Both the position numbers and the translations under genes were made by a program. Below the pieces are notes generated by a model, which saw nothing but the letters and a program-made list of their open reading frames with translations, made no database searches and was not told the origin of the DNA. This document shows, one piece after another, positions 33,176-46,010 of a DNA stretch of 64,000 nt (positions are counted from its first letter, which is position 1; each line of letters starts with the position of its first letter). This stretch comes from Pictodentalium vernedei. Its lineage: Eukaryota > Mollusca > Scaphopoda > Dentaliida > Dentaliidae. The stretch lies in the NCBI GenBank assembly GCA_031216915.1, contig CM062296.1:456210681-456274680 (forward strand), read 5' to 3'.

Positions 33176-34156
33176 TAGCGTTGAAAATGATTACCTATTT
33201 TTCAAAGTCGACTAGTAAACGGGAGTAATCGATTCAAAATCGACTAGTCGGCTTTTCTGTTGAAAACATAATTGTCTCAGTAAATTAGGTGATAAGAGAC
33301 TTTTACATGTAAGTTGATAACCATTTTGTTTAATGACTCGTTTGATGAAGTTTCCTTGTCAAAGTCATGAACGTAGCTGTTCTCTTTTTCATATTTTGAG
33401 TTTTTTAAAATGTCGTGCATATTATAGCTTTAACCATTCAGTAAAAAAATTAGGATACCTGGGAAGTGCGTGCCTCCTAGTCCTCTGTCCGTACAGTGGA
33501 AAAAGTACCCAGTGATGTTAAAACAGAAGTTTTGTGAATTTGTGAAATGTTTGAAGTGTGCCGCCATTCACCCGGTGCAATTAATTAAAAACTCCCGGGT
33601 CAAATTTTGTGACTGACAGTTTCCTCACCTTCATATCCGGTCTTCACCAGCTCGTGGCCAAACCAGTACAGTAATATCATAGAATATGGAGCTATGGCAT
33701 TGATTTACCTTTGAGGAAGACAGGGCAATTCACTTATATACATGTACAAGAGTCAGTTTAAGCACGGGAACTCTGCAGAAACTGCAATTAAAAAGTGTGG
33801 GCGACTTGGGTGATGGATAGAATGCTTGCATGAATTAATGGCATCTTTGAAGTTGTACATCAAGTATTTTTCTTCAACACATGCCAGTGATTAAGTTAGG
33901 TGAAATCAGTGCTTATAATGCTGCTGAAATATGAAAGATTATCGGCATCAACAAACGACAATGATTGCATTGATATCCACTTCTCAATACAATTTAAAAT
34001 AGGTCCACCACGAAGCAGAAACGTCTGATGTTTGTAATCATTAACCCCCACTATTGGCATTTTACGACTTCATCTTTGAGTTTCCCGACTAGTCGACTGG
34101 CGGATTTCAGAGTCGATTTTTCCGAAAATCGAATCGACTTCGACTAGTCAACACTA
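33176..34156. mobile_element. Non-autonomous hAT-type element (981 bp)
   Basis: Terminal repeats TAGCGTTGA / TCAACACTA lie inside an 8-bp target duplication, GTTCAAAC (33168-33175) and GTTCAGAC (34157-34164), with one mismatch. Subterminal 'cgactagtcg' words are repeated at both ends. No transposase is readable. Confidence 0.75.
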
Positions 34157-34234
34157 GTTCAGACAACATAGGATGGATGCCAAGTGATGGCCAAAGCTCA
34201 CGGAGGTCTTCAGTCAGGTGAGCTAAAATGTTAT

Positions 34235-34499
34235 TAACTCTTAGAAGCCTGGGAATCAGAATGAATTTATTGAACATGACATACCGTGACAAACTTAGAG
34301 TAAGCAGGTGCTTCTAGTCAAGTGTCGTCTGCCTATTTAGGCAGATGACACTTGACTAGAAGCATCTGCTCAGTGTTTAATTTGCCCTCACTCCCCCCCA
34401 AGCCCAAAGATAGCCGAACCGTCACAGCCAGATTACCTGCCGTATTACATCACAGGCAAGAAAACTCAACTCCCGGCTTCTAAGAGTTAGCAGTGCTCA
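34235..34499. mobile_element. Foldback MITE with long internal hairpin
   Basis: The tips TAACTCTTAGAAGCC / GGCTTCTAAGAGTTA pair. The inner arms 34303-34333 and 34340-34370 pair over 31 bp with two mismatches around a 6-nt loop. It lies 9 bp beyond the CTAA end of the H1 element. Confidence 0.75.
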
Positions 34500-34709
34500 A
34501 AATAAACTCTAAATAAACTCTATTTTGGTTGTAATTAACTATGTCTTTCCTGTCTGGTACAATCAGAACATCTTCAAGTGTTAATTGTGGGCTGCTACTG
34601 TTTAACTCTGAGGCTTAGCATATAAAGTATGTTGACCTCAGTCTAAATCACCTGAATAACTCAAAGAATTTCAGTCTAAAACAACAAGGAGGCTAACATT
34701 TTTTATGAA

Positions 34710-34915
34710 CCCTTTACCCAATGCACAGAGTATCAAAATTTGTTATTTATTTTTTTTCCAAATTTTTCACAAAATGTCAACAAAATAATATCATATGACA
34801 CCCTATTGGAATGAGCACCATGAGCTCATTCCAGTGTGGTGCCACATATGGTTTTGTTCATTGTTGAGTTTTTTTTTTTAAATAATTCTTCTTTCAACAA
34901 TTTGTAAATTAAAGG
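34710..34915. mobile_element. piggyBac-type foldback MITE, copy 2
   Basis: Starts CCCTTTACCCAATGC after TGAA and ends 'aaagg' before TTAA (34916-34919). The central near-palindrome 'ggaatgagcaccatgagctc' matches the centre of copy 3. Confidence 0.65.
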
Positions 34916-34919
34916 TTAA

Positions 34920-35720
34920 ATCTTTATTGGAAGATACTATTCTATAGCATGTGTGAGTGAATGCATGGACTGGGGGTCTGAAGGTAAGAGGTGTGGCTGG
35001 AGTCAAGGCAGGGTTCTATCTACAGTATGCAGAGTGTATTGGTACTCATCCACCCATCACGGTGTCGGTGGACGTCAGGTGGAGGGGATTAATGAGAGTT
35101 ATCAGAAGTCTCTTCTACCGGCTCGCTGAGTGGACAGGATTAAGTTATTACTAAGTGTCATCATTCTAGTGGACACACCGGCAGAACAAGCGGATGGGAT
35201 TAATTTCTGAATTAGCATTATCGACACAGTGTTCAAGATTGGCTCAAGATTCGTAATATTCGGCATTGTGATAATTCTGCTACATACAATGCAGGGATAC
35301 ACACAAGTATGTACACAATTCTACTCTAGAATTTGAACCTCTCTGACCAGAATTTCAAAACAGAAAACGCTTAGTTTGTATATATATTTTTTAATAAATA
35401 ACACTGCAGAACATACAGTATGCGGAGGGCGGATTATAAGCAAATCGGATGTGCAGTGATATTTTCTCCCATCGTCACTCATAGCACAGTTGAATCACAG
35501 TGACTTTCCAGTGATCAGTAGCACCTAAAATTGCTGGAAAGTTGCCGCGCTCACGAGAGTTAGAGATTAAGTAACTTTGGAAAGGCTACCATGTCCAGCA
35601 ACCATGAAAACACCTGAATGAATCGAATAGATAATCGTATATGCCTGTGGGTGAGTGTTTAAAAGATATATACATGTACACTACAAGTGAGAAGTAGTTG
35701 TAGGAATAATCACGGCAAAC
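34920..35720. other. No gene seen
   Basis: Unassigned single-copy-looking DNA. No upstream SOD2 exon could be recognised here. Confidence 0.5.
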
Positions 35721-35724
35721 AAAA

Positions 35725-38700
35725 TGAAAGTGTCAATGACACTGTAGCTTAACTTGTGTGTTGTGTTTGTTGAAAAGGATAATGTTCAATGTTTATGAAA
35801 GGATTATGAAATAAGACAAAAATTGTGATAATTGGGAATATGTTCATTTCTGTTCCCTGTATGCTATGTTTATGATAAAAATAACATGAGGTGTACACTG
35901 TACTAAAGAGCTGAGGGGTGGGTTAATATGACCTTACAGTTAATGTTTGTGGCCCTCACAGTTAACGTATATCAACAAAAGCTACCAAGTTACAGTGAAA
36001 TTATCCCAAAACGAGTCATCCTATCAAGTTACATTAAAATCCCTTCATAAATATGGCCTGTAGACTGTGCTAAAGGTTTTCGGGCTTCGGGCCCCTGTAG
36101 CCGTCAGTTTCCCAATTGCGTCCAAAGGGGACGTTCTCATCTAGACATTATATGAAGTCAACCTACCAAGTTACAATGAAATCCCTTAATAAATATGACC
36201 TGTAGACTGTGTTAAAGGTTTTTGGGCTTTGGGCTCTGACAGCCATCATGGTTGAATGATCGCAACCAAAAGGGGACAGTCTCATCTGAGCATCATCTGG
36301 AGTGATCCTACAAAGTTACAATGAAATCCCTTCATAAATATGATCTGAAGACTGTGCTAAAGGTTTTCGGGCTTTAGGCTTGGGCAGCCATCATGGCTGA
36401 ATGATCGCAACCAAAAGGGGACATTCTCATCAGGACATCATCTGGAGTCATCCTATGAAGTTACAATGAAATCCCTTCATAAATATGACCTGTAGACTGT
36501 GTTCAAGATTTTCGGGCTTCAGGCACCTGTAGCCATCACAGTTGACCAACCATGACCAAAAGGGGATGTCATCATCTAGGCATTATATGGAGTCAACCTA
36601 ACAAGTTACAATGAAATCCTTCTATAAATACGACCTACAGACATGCTAAAGGTTTTTGGGCTCGGGCACCCATCAAGGCTGAATGATCACGACCAAAATG
36701 GGATATTCTCATCTAGACATTATTTGGAGTCATCCTACCATGTTACAATGAAATCCCTTTATAAATATGACCTGTAGACTGTGCTAAAGGTTTTCGGGCT
36801 TTGGGCCCCTGAAGCCGTCACAGTTGCCCAATCGTGTCCAAAAGGGGACGTTCTCATCTAGACATTATATGAAGTCAACCTACCAAGTTACAATGAAATC
36901 CCTTCATAAATATGACCTGTAGACTGTGCTAAAGGTTTTCGGGCTTCGGGCTCGGGCAGCCATCATGGTTGAATGATCGCAACCACAGGGGAAATCTCAT
37001 CTGGGCATCATCTGGAGTGATCCTGCGAAGTTACAATTAAATCCCTTCATAAATATGACCTGTAGACTGTGCTCAAGGTTTTCGGGCTTTGAGCACTTGT
37101 AGCCATCACAGTTGACCAATCACGACCAAAAGGGGATGTCATCATCTAGGCATTATATGGAGTCAACCTAACAGGTTACAATGAAATCCTTCTATAAATA
37201 TAACCTTTTGCCTATGCTAAAGGTTTTTGGGCTCGGGCACCCACCAAGGCTGAATGATCATGACCAAAATGGGACGTTCTCATCTAGACATTATTTGGAG
37301 TCATCCTACCAAGTTACAATGAAATCCCTTCATAAATATGACCTGTAGACTGTGCTAAAGGTTTTCGGGCTTTGGGCACCTTTAGCAGTCAAAGTTGCCC
37401 AATCATGTCCAAAAGGGGACGTTCTCATCTAGACATTATATGAAGTCAACCTACCAAGTTACAATGAAATCCCTTCATAAATATGACCTGTAGACTGTGC
37501 TTAAGGTTTTTAGGCTTCGGGCTCGGGCAGCCATCATGGTTGAATGATCACAACCAAAGGGGACAATCTCATCTGGGCATCATCTGGAGTGATCCTACGA
37601 AGTTACAATGAAATCCCTTCATAAATATGACCTGTAGACTGTGCTCAAGGTTTTCGGGCTTTGGGCACTTGTAGCCATCACAGCTGACCAATTACGACAA
37701 AAAGGGGATGTCATCATCTAGGCATTATATGGAGTCAACCTAATAGGTTACAATGAAATCCTTCCATAAATATGACCTTTTACCAATGCTAAAGGTTTTT
37801 GGACTCGGGCACCCATCAAGCCTGAATGATCGCGATCAAAATGGGACATTCTCATCTAGACATACATTATTTGGAGTCTTCCTACCAAGTTACAATGAAA
37901 TCCCCTCATAAATATGACCTGTAGACTGTGCTAAAAGTTTTCGGACTTCGGGCACCTTTAGCCATCACAGTTGCCCAATCATGTCCAAAAGAGGACGTTT
38001 TCATCTAGACATTATATGAAGTTAACCTACCAAGTTACAATGAAATCCCTTCATAAATATGACCTGTAGACTGTGCTAAAGGTTTTCGGGCTTTGGGCTC
38101 GGGCGGCCATCATGGCTGAATGATCGCAACCATAGGGGACAATCTCATCTGGGCATCATCTGGAGTGATCCTAAGAAGTTACAATGAAATCCCTTCATAA
38201 ATATGACCAGTAGACTGTGCTCAAGGCTTTCGGGCTTTGGGCACCTGTAGCCATCACAGTTGACCAATCACGACCAAAGGGGGATGTCATCATCTAGGCA
38301 TTATATGGAGTCAACCTAACAGGTTACAATGAAATCCTTCTATAAATATAACCTTTTGCCTATGCTAAAGGTTTTTGGGCTCGGGCACCCACCAAGGCTG
38401 AATGATCATGACCAAAATGGGATGTTCTCATCTAGACATTATTTGGAGTCATCCTACCAAGTTACAATGAAATCCCTTCATAAATATGATCTGTAGACTG
38501 TGCTAAAGGTTTTCGGGCTTTGGGCACCTTTAGCCGTCAAAGTTGCCCAATCATGTCCAAAAGGGGATGTTCTCATCTAGACATTATATGAAGTCAACCT
38601 ACCAAGTTACAATGAAATCCCTTCATAAATATGACCTGTAGACTGTGCTTAAGGTTTTTAGGCTTCGGGCTCGGGCAGCCATCATGGTTGAATGATCACA

Positions 38701-40918
38701 ACCAAAGGGGACAATCTCATCTGGGCATCATCTGGAGTGATCCTACGAAGTTACAATGAAATCCCTTCATAAATATGACCTGTAGACTGTGCTCAAGGTT
38801 TTCGGGCTTCGGGCACTTGTAGCCATCACAGCTGACCAATTACGACAAAAAGGGGATGTCATCATCTAGGCATTATATGGAGTCAACCTAATAGGTTACA
38901 ATGAAATCCTTCCATAAATATGACCTTTTACCAATGCTAAAGGTTTTTGGACTCGGGCACCCATCAAGCCTGAATGATCGCGATCAAAATGGGACATTCT
39001 CATCTAGACATACATTATTTGGAGTCTTCCTACCAAGTTACAATGAAATCCCCTCATAAATATGACCTGTAGACTGTGCTAAAGGTTTTCGGGCTTCGGG
39101 CACCTTTAGCCATCACAGTTGCCCAATCATGTCCAAAAGAGGACGTTTTCATCTAGACATTATATGAAGTTAACCTACCAAGTTACAATGAAATCCCTTC
39201 ATAAATATGATCTGTAGACTGTGCTAAAGGTTTTCGGGCTTTGGGCTCGGGCGGCCATCATGGCTGAATGATCGCAACCATAGGGGACAATCTCATCTGG
39301 GCATCATCTGGAGTGATCCTAAGAAGTTACAATGAAATCCCTTCATAAATATGACCAGTAGACTGTGCTCAAGGCTTTCGGGCTTCGGGCACCTGTAGCC
39401 ATCACAGTTGACCAATCACGACCAAAGGGGGATGTCATCATCTAGGCATTATATGGAGTCAACCTAACAGGTTACAATGAAATCCTTCTATAAATATAAC
39501 CTTTTGCCTATGCTAAAGTTTTTTGGGCTCGGGCACCCATCAAGGCTGAATGATCATGACTAAAATGGGACGTTCTCATCTAGACATTATTTGGAGTCAT
39601 CCTACCAAGTTACAATGAAATTCTGTCATAAATATGACCTATAGACTGTGCTAAAGGTTTTCGGGCTTCGGGCACCTTTAGCAGTCAAAGCTGCCCAATC
39701 ATGTCCAAAAGGGGACGTTCTCATCTAGACATTATTATGAAGTCAACCTACCAAGTTACAATGAAATCCCTTCATAATATGACCTGTAGACTGTGCTTTA
39801 GGTTTTCGGGCTCTGGAAGCCATCATGGTTGAATGATCACAACCAAAGGGGACAATCTCATCTGGGCATCATCTGGAGTGATCCTACAAAGTTACAATGA
39901 AATCCCTCCATAAATATGACCTGTAGACTGTGCTCAAGGTTTTCGGGCTTCGGGCACTTGTAGCCATCACAACTGACCAATCACGACCAAAAGGGGATGT
40001 CATCATCTAGGCATTATATGGAGTCAACCTAACAGGTTACAATGAAATCCTTCCACTATTATGACCTTTTGCCTATGCTAAAGGCTTTTGGGCTCGGGCA
40101 CCCATCAAGGCTGCATGATCGCCATCAAAATGGGACGTTCTCATCTAGACATTATTTGGAGTCATCCTACCAAGTTACAATGAAATCCCTTCATAAATAT
40201 GACCTCTAGGCTGTGCTAAAGGTTTTTGGGCTTCGGGCCCCTACAGCCGTCACAGTTGCCCAATCACGTCCAAAAGGGGACTTTCTCATCTAGATATTGT
40301 ATGAAGTCAACCCACCAAATTACAATGAAATTCCTCAATAAATATGACCTGTAGACTCTGCTAAAGGTTGTTGGGTTTTGGGCTCGGGCAGTCGTCACGG
40401 TTGGCAGATCATGCCCAAATGGGGAAATACTCATCTAGACATCATAAGGAGTTATCCTACCAAGTTACGATGAAATCCCTCCACATTAAACATGACCTGC
40501 AGACTGTGCTAAAAGTTTTTGGATTTCGGGCTTGGGCAGCCATCACGGTTGATAGATCATGCCCAAAAGGGGATGTTCTCATCTAGGCATTATACAGAGG
40601 CATCCTACCAAGTTACAATGAAATCCCTTCATAAATACGACCTGCAGACTGTGCTAATGGTTTTCGGGTTTTGGGCTCGGGCAGCCATACCGGTTGCCCG
40701 ATCGCAACCAAAAGGGGACGTTCTCATCTAGACATGACCCCAAACCTGCATATGAAATTTCGTGACGATCAGACAAGAACTGCGGGGTGTAGCCCGTGCT
40801 AAAGGAAAATGTGAACAGACGTCACAGACTCACAGACTAACAGACTCACAGACTAACAGACTTTCGCACGCGTGATGGCAATAGCTTATCTTGACTATGT
40901 CAAGTTAAACTAAAAATG
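35725..40918 (+). mobile_element. Helentron-like element, family H2, copy 2, with 5-kb satellite core
   Basis: The 5' end is 'gtgtcaatgacactgtagct' (35731-35750) and the 3' end a TTGAC-TAT-GTCAA hairpin with GTTAAACTAA (to 40913). The core is a long tandem array of ~143-bp units ('aagttacaatgaaatccctt' ... 'cataaatatgacctgtagac' ... 'ctcatctagacatt'), about 33 copies from 35975 to 40740, organised in higher-order repeats. The tail has 'cagactcacagactaacaga' runs. Coding ORFs are absent over almost the whole array because units carry stops in all frames. Confidence 0.75.
36960..39430. repeat. Higher-order satellite repeat, period ~1148 bp
   Basis: Diagnostic variants recur at 1148 bp: 'cgcgatcaaaatgggacatt' at 37831 and 38979, and 'gaccagtagactgtgctcaa' at 38205 and 39353. 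Eight ~143-bp monomers make one higher-order unit, and the two adjacent units differ at only a few bases. Confidence 0.8.
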
Positions 40919-41170
40919 GGAATTAAAACGCTGTCGTGAACTTTCCAGAAACGGGTTTATTGTTTTTTTGCTGCTGAAATGAATTTGTAATTTCATTTCT
41001 CACATGTGATAATATTTAATAATAAGATACACTTAATAAACAATCAGGAGACTTGTTTACATTGGAATCAAAACTTATTTACTGTATAAATGGCGAGAGA
41101 TCCGCAGCAAACCCAGAGATGGCCCATCAAAGTTCCAATTGATTCAAAACTTCTGGATCAGTACACACAA
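40919..41170. other. Short unassigned spacer between two H2 elements
   Basis: No gene or repeat recognised. Confidence 0.5.
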
Positions 41171-43080
41171 ATGAAAGTGTCAACTTGACAAACTTGAACT
41201 TGGTAAGTTATAAATGAAATGGCAAAATTGAAGATCATTGGTACCAATGTTATTTGATGAAATTTCAACATAACAGCATTGTGTGTGCACAACGTCAGAG
41301 TAATCCATGCATTTTTAAATGTAAACTGTAAGACTGGCTAAAGGAAGAATGTTGATACACAAATGCAGTATGTTCAGAGGTTATTGTAAATGGCAACTTT
41401 TTTCACAGAAATGAATGCTTATCAATAGCTCTTATCTAAAGTTCTTGCCTAATGAGCACACCAAGTTCAAAAACAATCCTATGGTAAATGTGGCCTGTAA
41501 GCCATGTCAAAGAATGTTGATGCACAAATGCAATAAATTCAAAGATTGTTGCTAACAGCAACAGTTTTTGATGGAAAGGAAAAGAAAATCAATAGCTCCT
41601 ATCTTTGTCACCCTGCACAAGCATACAAAGTTTCAAAACAACCTGATAATGAATGTGTCCTCTGAGGCATGCCAAAGGAAGATGTTAATGCACAAATGCA
41701 CTAAGTAGAAGGTCATTGCTTGTTGCAATGGGTTTTTTATGAAAATTCATAAATATACTCTGCAAAGAGTGCAAAAGGGATAAGTTGATGCACAAATGCA
41801 GTAAGTTCAAAGGTTGGTGATAACGACAATAAATTTTTATGGAAATGAAAAAAAGCAATAGCTCACATATAGAGGTCACACGGAACACACATACCAAGTT
41901 TCAAAGTGATCTGATCATAAATGTGCCCTGAAGGCTGTTAAAGGGAAATATTGAGGTCTGACTAAACTAAGTTCAAAGGTCAGCGGCAAAATTCTTTGAC
42001 AGAAATGGAAGAAAATCGACAGCTCCCATATAGATGTCACCCCACACAAGCTCAACAAGTTTGCAAGCGATCCAATCATAAATGTGCCCTGCAGGGTATG
42101 TCAAAGAGAAATATTGATGCTTAACTGCACTAGGTTTTTACTAGGTTCATTGAAGGTCATTGCCAGTGGCAACATTTTTTGACGGAAATCGAAGAAAATT
42201 GATAGCTCCCATCTAGAGGTAAACCCAAACAAGCATGCCAGGTTTCAAAGCAATCCGATCATAAATGTCCCCTGTAGGGTGTGCCAAAGGAAAATATTGA
42301 GGTCTGACTAAACAAAGTTCTAAGAACGTTGGCTGCAGCAACATTTTTAGACAGAAATGGAAGAAAATCGATAGCTCTCATCTAGAGGTTACCCCAAACA
42401 AGCATGCCAGGTTTCAAAGCAATCCGATCATAAATGTGCCCTGTAGGGTGTGCCAAAGGGAAATATTGAGGTCTGACTAAACTAAGTTCTAAGAACGTTG
42501 GCGCGGCAACATTATTTGACGGAAATGGAAGAAAATCGATAGCTCCTATCTAGAGGTCACCCCAAACAAGCATACCAGGTTTCAAAGCAATCCAATCATA
42601 AATGTGCCCTGTAGGGTGTGCCAAAGAGAAAAATTGAGGTCTGACTAAACTAAGTTCTAAGAACGTTGGCAGCAGCAACATTTTTCGACGGAAATTGAAG
42701 AAAATCGATAGCTCCCACCTAGAGGTCACCCTAAACAAGCATACCAGGTTTCAAAGCAATCCAATCATAAATGTGTCTTGTAGGGTGTGCCAAAGGGAAT
42801 ATTGTGGTCTGACTAATCTAAGTTCTAAGAACGTTGGCCGCGGCAACATTTTTCGATGGAAATTGAAGAAAATCGATAGCTCCCATCTAGAGGTCACCCC
42901 AAACAAGCATACCAAAGTTTCAAAGTGATCTGATCATAAATGCGACCTGTGAGGTGTGCCAAAGGAAATTGTGGACGTACATACATATGTATGTTTGTAC
43001 GTATGTACTAACGTATGTACGTATGCCAACGAAGTGATGGCAATAGCTCAGCTTGACTTTGTCAAGTTGATCTAAAAATA
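41171..43080 (+). mobile_element. Helentron-like element, family H2, copy 3
   Basis: It starts 'tgaaagtgtcaacttgac' and ends TTGAC-TTT-GTCAA, then GTTGATCTAA (to 43075). The core has about ten units, 180 bp each in the 3' half ('accaggtttcaaagcaatcc', 'cataaatgtgccctgtaggg', 'gaaaatcgatagctcccat'). A palindromic (TACGTATG)-type stretch lies at 42964-43025. Confidence 0.7.
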
Positions 43081-43699
43081 TATATTAATATATATTAACT
43101 TTTTGGTATGGAGGAAACAGCAGAAAGGACACGATAGTAAAGAATTCTCAAAAAGCCTACCATAAGTATTTACATGTAGGCCTGTGAAACTCTTCGTACA
43201 CCCTATGTGTACCTGCCCCCACCCCACACCCCAACCACATGCATCAACTTTCAACAATCGGGGATTTCAAAAAACATTAGTCAAGCATGCTCACGTACTG
43301 TTAAGCACGAATGATTCGATATAGGTGTGTGTGGTGGGGGCTTCAGTCACGGTCAGTTACCATTCGGCATGGCTGTTTTATTCATGAGTGAATAGATATT
43401 CTGATTGTAGTCATTTTGTGCAGTGGGTACACAAAAGGCATCGTCAAGAGATTAAAATCACATAAAACAACAATTAATTTTCTTTTCTTTTTTTCACAAT
43501 GCAATCCCCCTCCCACCCCCCCCCCCCCCCACAAAAAAAACACCCCAAAATTTGTAGTCTTGATTTTCAGGCACAGGCAGTCGATCTGACATGCCCATTA
43601 GGCTACTAAACATCTTCTCCCCATCTCAGTTTGATCCTGGCACCTATCGTGTTGAGTGCCTGGGTTAATTTGGAGAAAAAAAAATTTAAATGTATATCA
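43081..43699. other. No gene seen; poly-C tract at about 43517-43530
   Basis: Unassigned. C and A homopolymers occur at 43505-43550. Confidence 0.55.
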
Positions 43700-43841
43700 C
43701 CTCCTTTTATCCACTGCACATGCGCAGTGTCAAGGAGGTCTTGAAATTGGCGCCGAATGTCATTCTTACAACCAGTGCCTGGTAAGCATTATGTAATCAG
43801 CAGGGAGGTATGAGTTCCCAACTCATGGGAGGGCCATCCCT

Positions 43842-43923
43842 GTCTGGGTCATTGGTAAGTATAAAAAATATATAAATTACTATAAATTTTTTAACATTTT
43901 TATACGAAACCAATGACCCAGAC
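43842..43923 (-). repeat. ICR of DIRS copy B
   Basis: 'gtctgggtcattggtaag' to 'aaccaatgacccagac', with the AAC/GTT junction at 43893-43895 and the same layout as in copies A and C. Confidence 0.85.
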
Positions 43924-44599
43924 TTAGCTGAATAGAAAAAAGGCTGGAGGGCCTAGAACATAAAGGAAAATCCAATAGGCTCAAATACATGTAAACAGAA
44001 TTATCCCCTCAAGGAGAAAAGGAGAAACAGGCTTTACATGTATCTTTCTTATTTGTATCAAAAAAGAAAGACACAATACCATTCTGTAATTGAGCACAAT
44101 AACATCAATGATCTCTACTAACATCCAGTATAACCTGTTATACTAACTTTTTAAAAAGAAAGCCAATAAATAAAGGAAGTCCAGAGAATGAGACTCTTTA
44201 TACTCATTAAAAGTGTCCGAGGTTGTATATTAATGCCTGTATGACACGTGACATATTCAAATGCTTCACACCGAGCTACACTTTAAAAATATTACATGAA
44301 TGAGTTAAACATTAGCTTTACACTTTAAAACCATCCCGGTACCGACTCGGAATTACTGACTCCAGAGGAGGTATTCCCTTGCTTTTCACTATAAAGCAGG
44401 TGACCTAAGGGAACACCATCTCCCCCACCCCCTTCCCCTTGCCCTGGGTCAAATACCCCAGAGCAAAGAGGGCAGCAGGACATAGTCACTGCCGGAACAG
44501 AAAGCCTGCATAACTATAGTTGCAACTGTTTAATGGACGACATTCTGAGCAACAGATAACGGACCTAAACAATGCAGGTCTCCAGAAATGGACTCAATA

Positions 44600-45970
44600 T
44601 TTCAAAGATAAAAATTTGTGAATGTAGAAGGCTGAGACCAATATGCAGCCTTCATCAAATCTGTAATAGCAACACTATTAGCATAAGCCCAAGATGTAGA
44701 TAGAGCTCTTACTTCATGCACCGAAATCTTAAGCACAGACTGCTGAGTTGAAGATAATTTTTCATAAACAGTACAGATAGTTAATTGAATCCACCTTGCA
44801 ATAGAATGGACCGTAATGTCCCTTCTATTAGGCAGCAGAGACAGAAAGAAATGTTTACGTCCCTTTCTGATAAACTAAGATCTACATTTGTAAATACGTA
44901 TAGCTCTAACAGGACAGAGTAAAGGCCTATGCCCGTCTGAAGATGGAAGAGCCTTAATAACAAGAGGTTCCGGATACTTATTAGGAGCCTGATTCTTAGC
45001 CAAAAATCCAACAGTAGTAGTCAAGGTAATAGTATTACCTACACTACGATAGTGAGAATCATCAACAGATAGTGCATGAAGCTCACTAACTCTTCTAGCC
45101 GAAGAGAAGGCTAAGAGAAAAGCTGTCTTATAAGATAAGAATTTGAAGTCCACCGTGTCAAGAGGCTCAAATGGCGCTTTTTTTTAGCTTAAGAAGAACC
45201 CAAGCTAAATTCCACTTAGGAATTAATCTAAGGGTTCTAGGTCTATTTATCGAAAAGTTTTTCACTAACTTAGATAAAGAGACATTAGATCCAATCTTTA
45301 AACTATCATGATGTGCATAGGTATCAGATAGCATAGTCCTATAACCCTTAATGGTAACAGGCTGCAGACTGATCTCATCAAACAGGTAGACTAGAAAATT
45401 AGCTATGTCTGGAATGGAGGGATCATAAATATCAATAGAATGATCCCTACGCCACCGATAAAAAACCTTCCACTTCGCAGCATAATTTAGCGAAGAGGAG
45501 GTCCTCCTACAGTTAGAAATTGCGTCCACTGCTCGTCCTGTAAATTGCTTGCCGTGCAAGAAGGACCGCACAACGGAAATACATGAAGGTTGAGACCTTG
45601 CAGGTTGTGATGCAGTGTGCGCGATTTCTCCTGCGAAAGAAGATCCTCCCTTGGAAGAAGCTTCTGCGGCATGTCCCACAACAGACACCCGAGTAGATTT
45701 ATCCATGGTCTCTGGGGTGACGGAGATGCTACCAACAGAATTTTGCAGTGAGATTGCTTTATCTTGAGCAATATCTGCTGAATCAATGGCGCTGGAAGAT
45801 ACGCGTATCCTATCATTCCGTCCCAAGAGATCGAGGGAGCGTCTACTGCAAATGCTCGAGGATCTGGACACGGCGACACATACATCTGCAACTGATTGTT
45901 GAGATGCATCGCAAATAAGTCTATCATCGGACGCTCCCATTGGTAGCAAATCTGATTGAATACTCCTTTG
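44600..45970 (-). pseudogene. DIRS RNase H C-terminal linker and tyrosine recombinase, copy B (nearly intact)
   Basis: The minus strand begins (about 45970) with 'VFNQICYQWERPMIDLFAMH', 'SPCPDPRAFAVDAPSISW' and 'AYLPAPLIQQILLKIK', the RNase H-recombinase linker typical of DIRS. The frame 45949-45167 carries the SAM-like N-terminal part: 'RRTSSSLNYAAKWKVFYRWR', 'IPDIANFLVYLFDEISLQPV', 'TIKGYRTMLSDTY', 'RTLRLIPKWNLAWVLLKLKK'. The next frame (45153-44875) has the first catalytic Arg in 'FLLAFSSARRVSELHALSVD', then 'GHRPLLCPVRAIRIY'. A third frame (about 44815-44605) has 'HEVRALSTSWAYANSVAIT' (the H-x-x-R box, 44719-44708) and 'STFTNFYL' with the nucleophile Tyr at 44610-44608. All four catalytic positions survive, but at least two frameshifts separate them. 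Confidence 0.85.
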
Positions 45971-46010
45971 CTGTACATAATATAATATAATCCATTATAA
46001 CATTTCAAAA

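Larger units (their letters stand above)
30757..34226 (+). mobile_element. Helentron-like element, family H1, copy 4, in SOD2 intron
   Basis: It starts CTAAAACGCTCCCCTGG (30757) and ends CAGTCAGGTGAGCTAA (to 34226). The core has H1 units with 'gagcccaaatatga.ccaggg' and long C tracts (31686-31698, 31983-32019). It is interrupted by a SINE tail fragment (32171-32240) and a hAT-type MITE (33176-34156). Antisense to SOD2, its 5' end sits 67 bp from the splice acceptor. Confidence 0.7.

Noticed and set aside
35900-40740. CRISPR-like regular repeats
   Set aside because: The ~143-bp monomers are contiguous and homologous over their full length, with no unique spacers; it is a satellite in a eukaryotic genome.
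42964-43025. Palindromic TACGTATG run as a regulatory site
   Set aside because: It is a simple microsatellite near the tail of the H2 element at 41171-43080.
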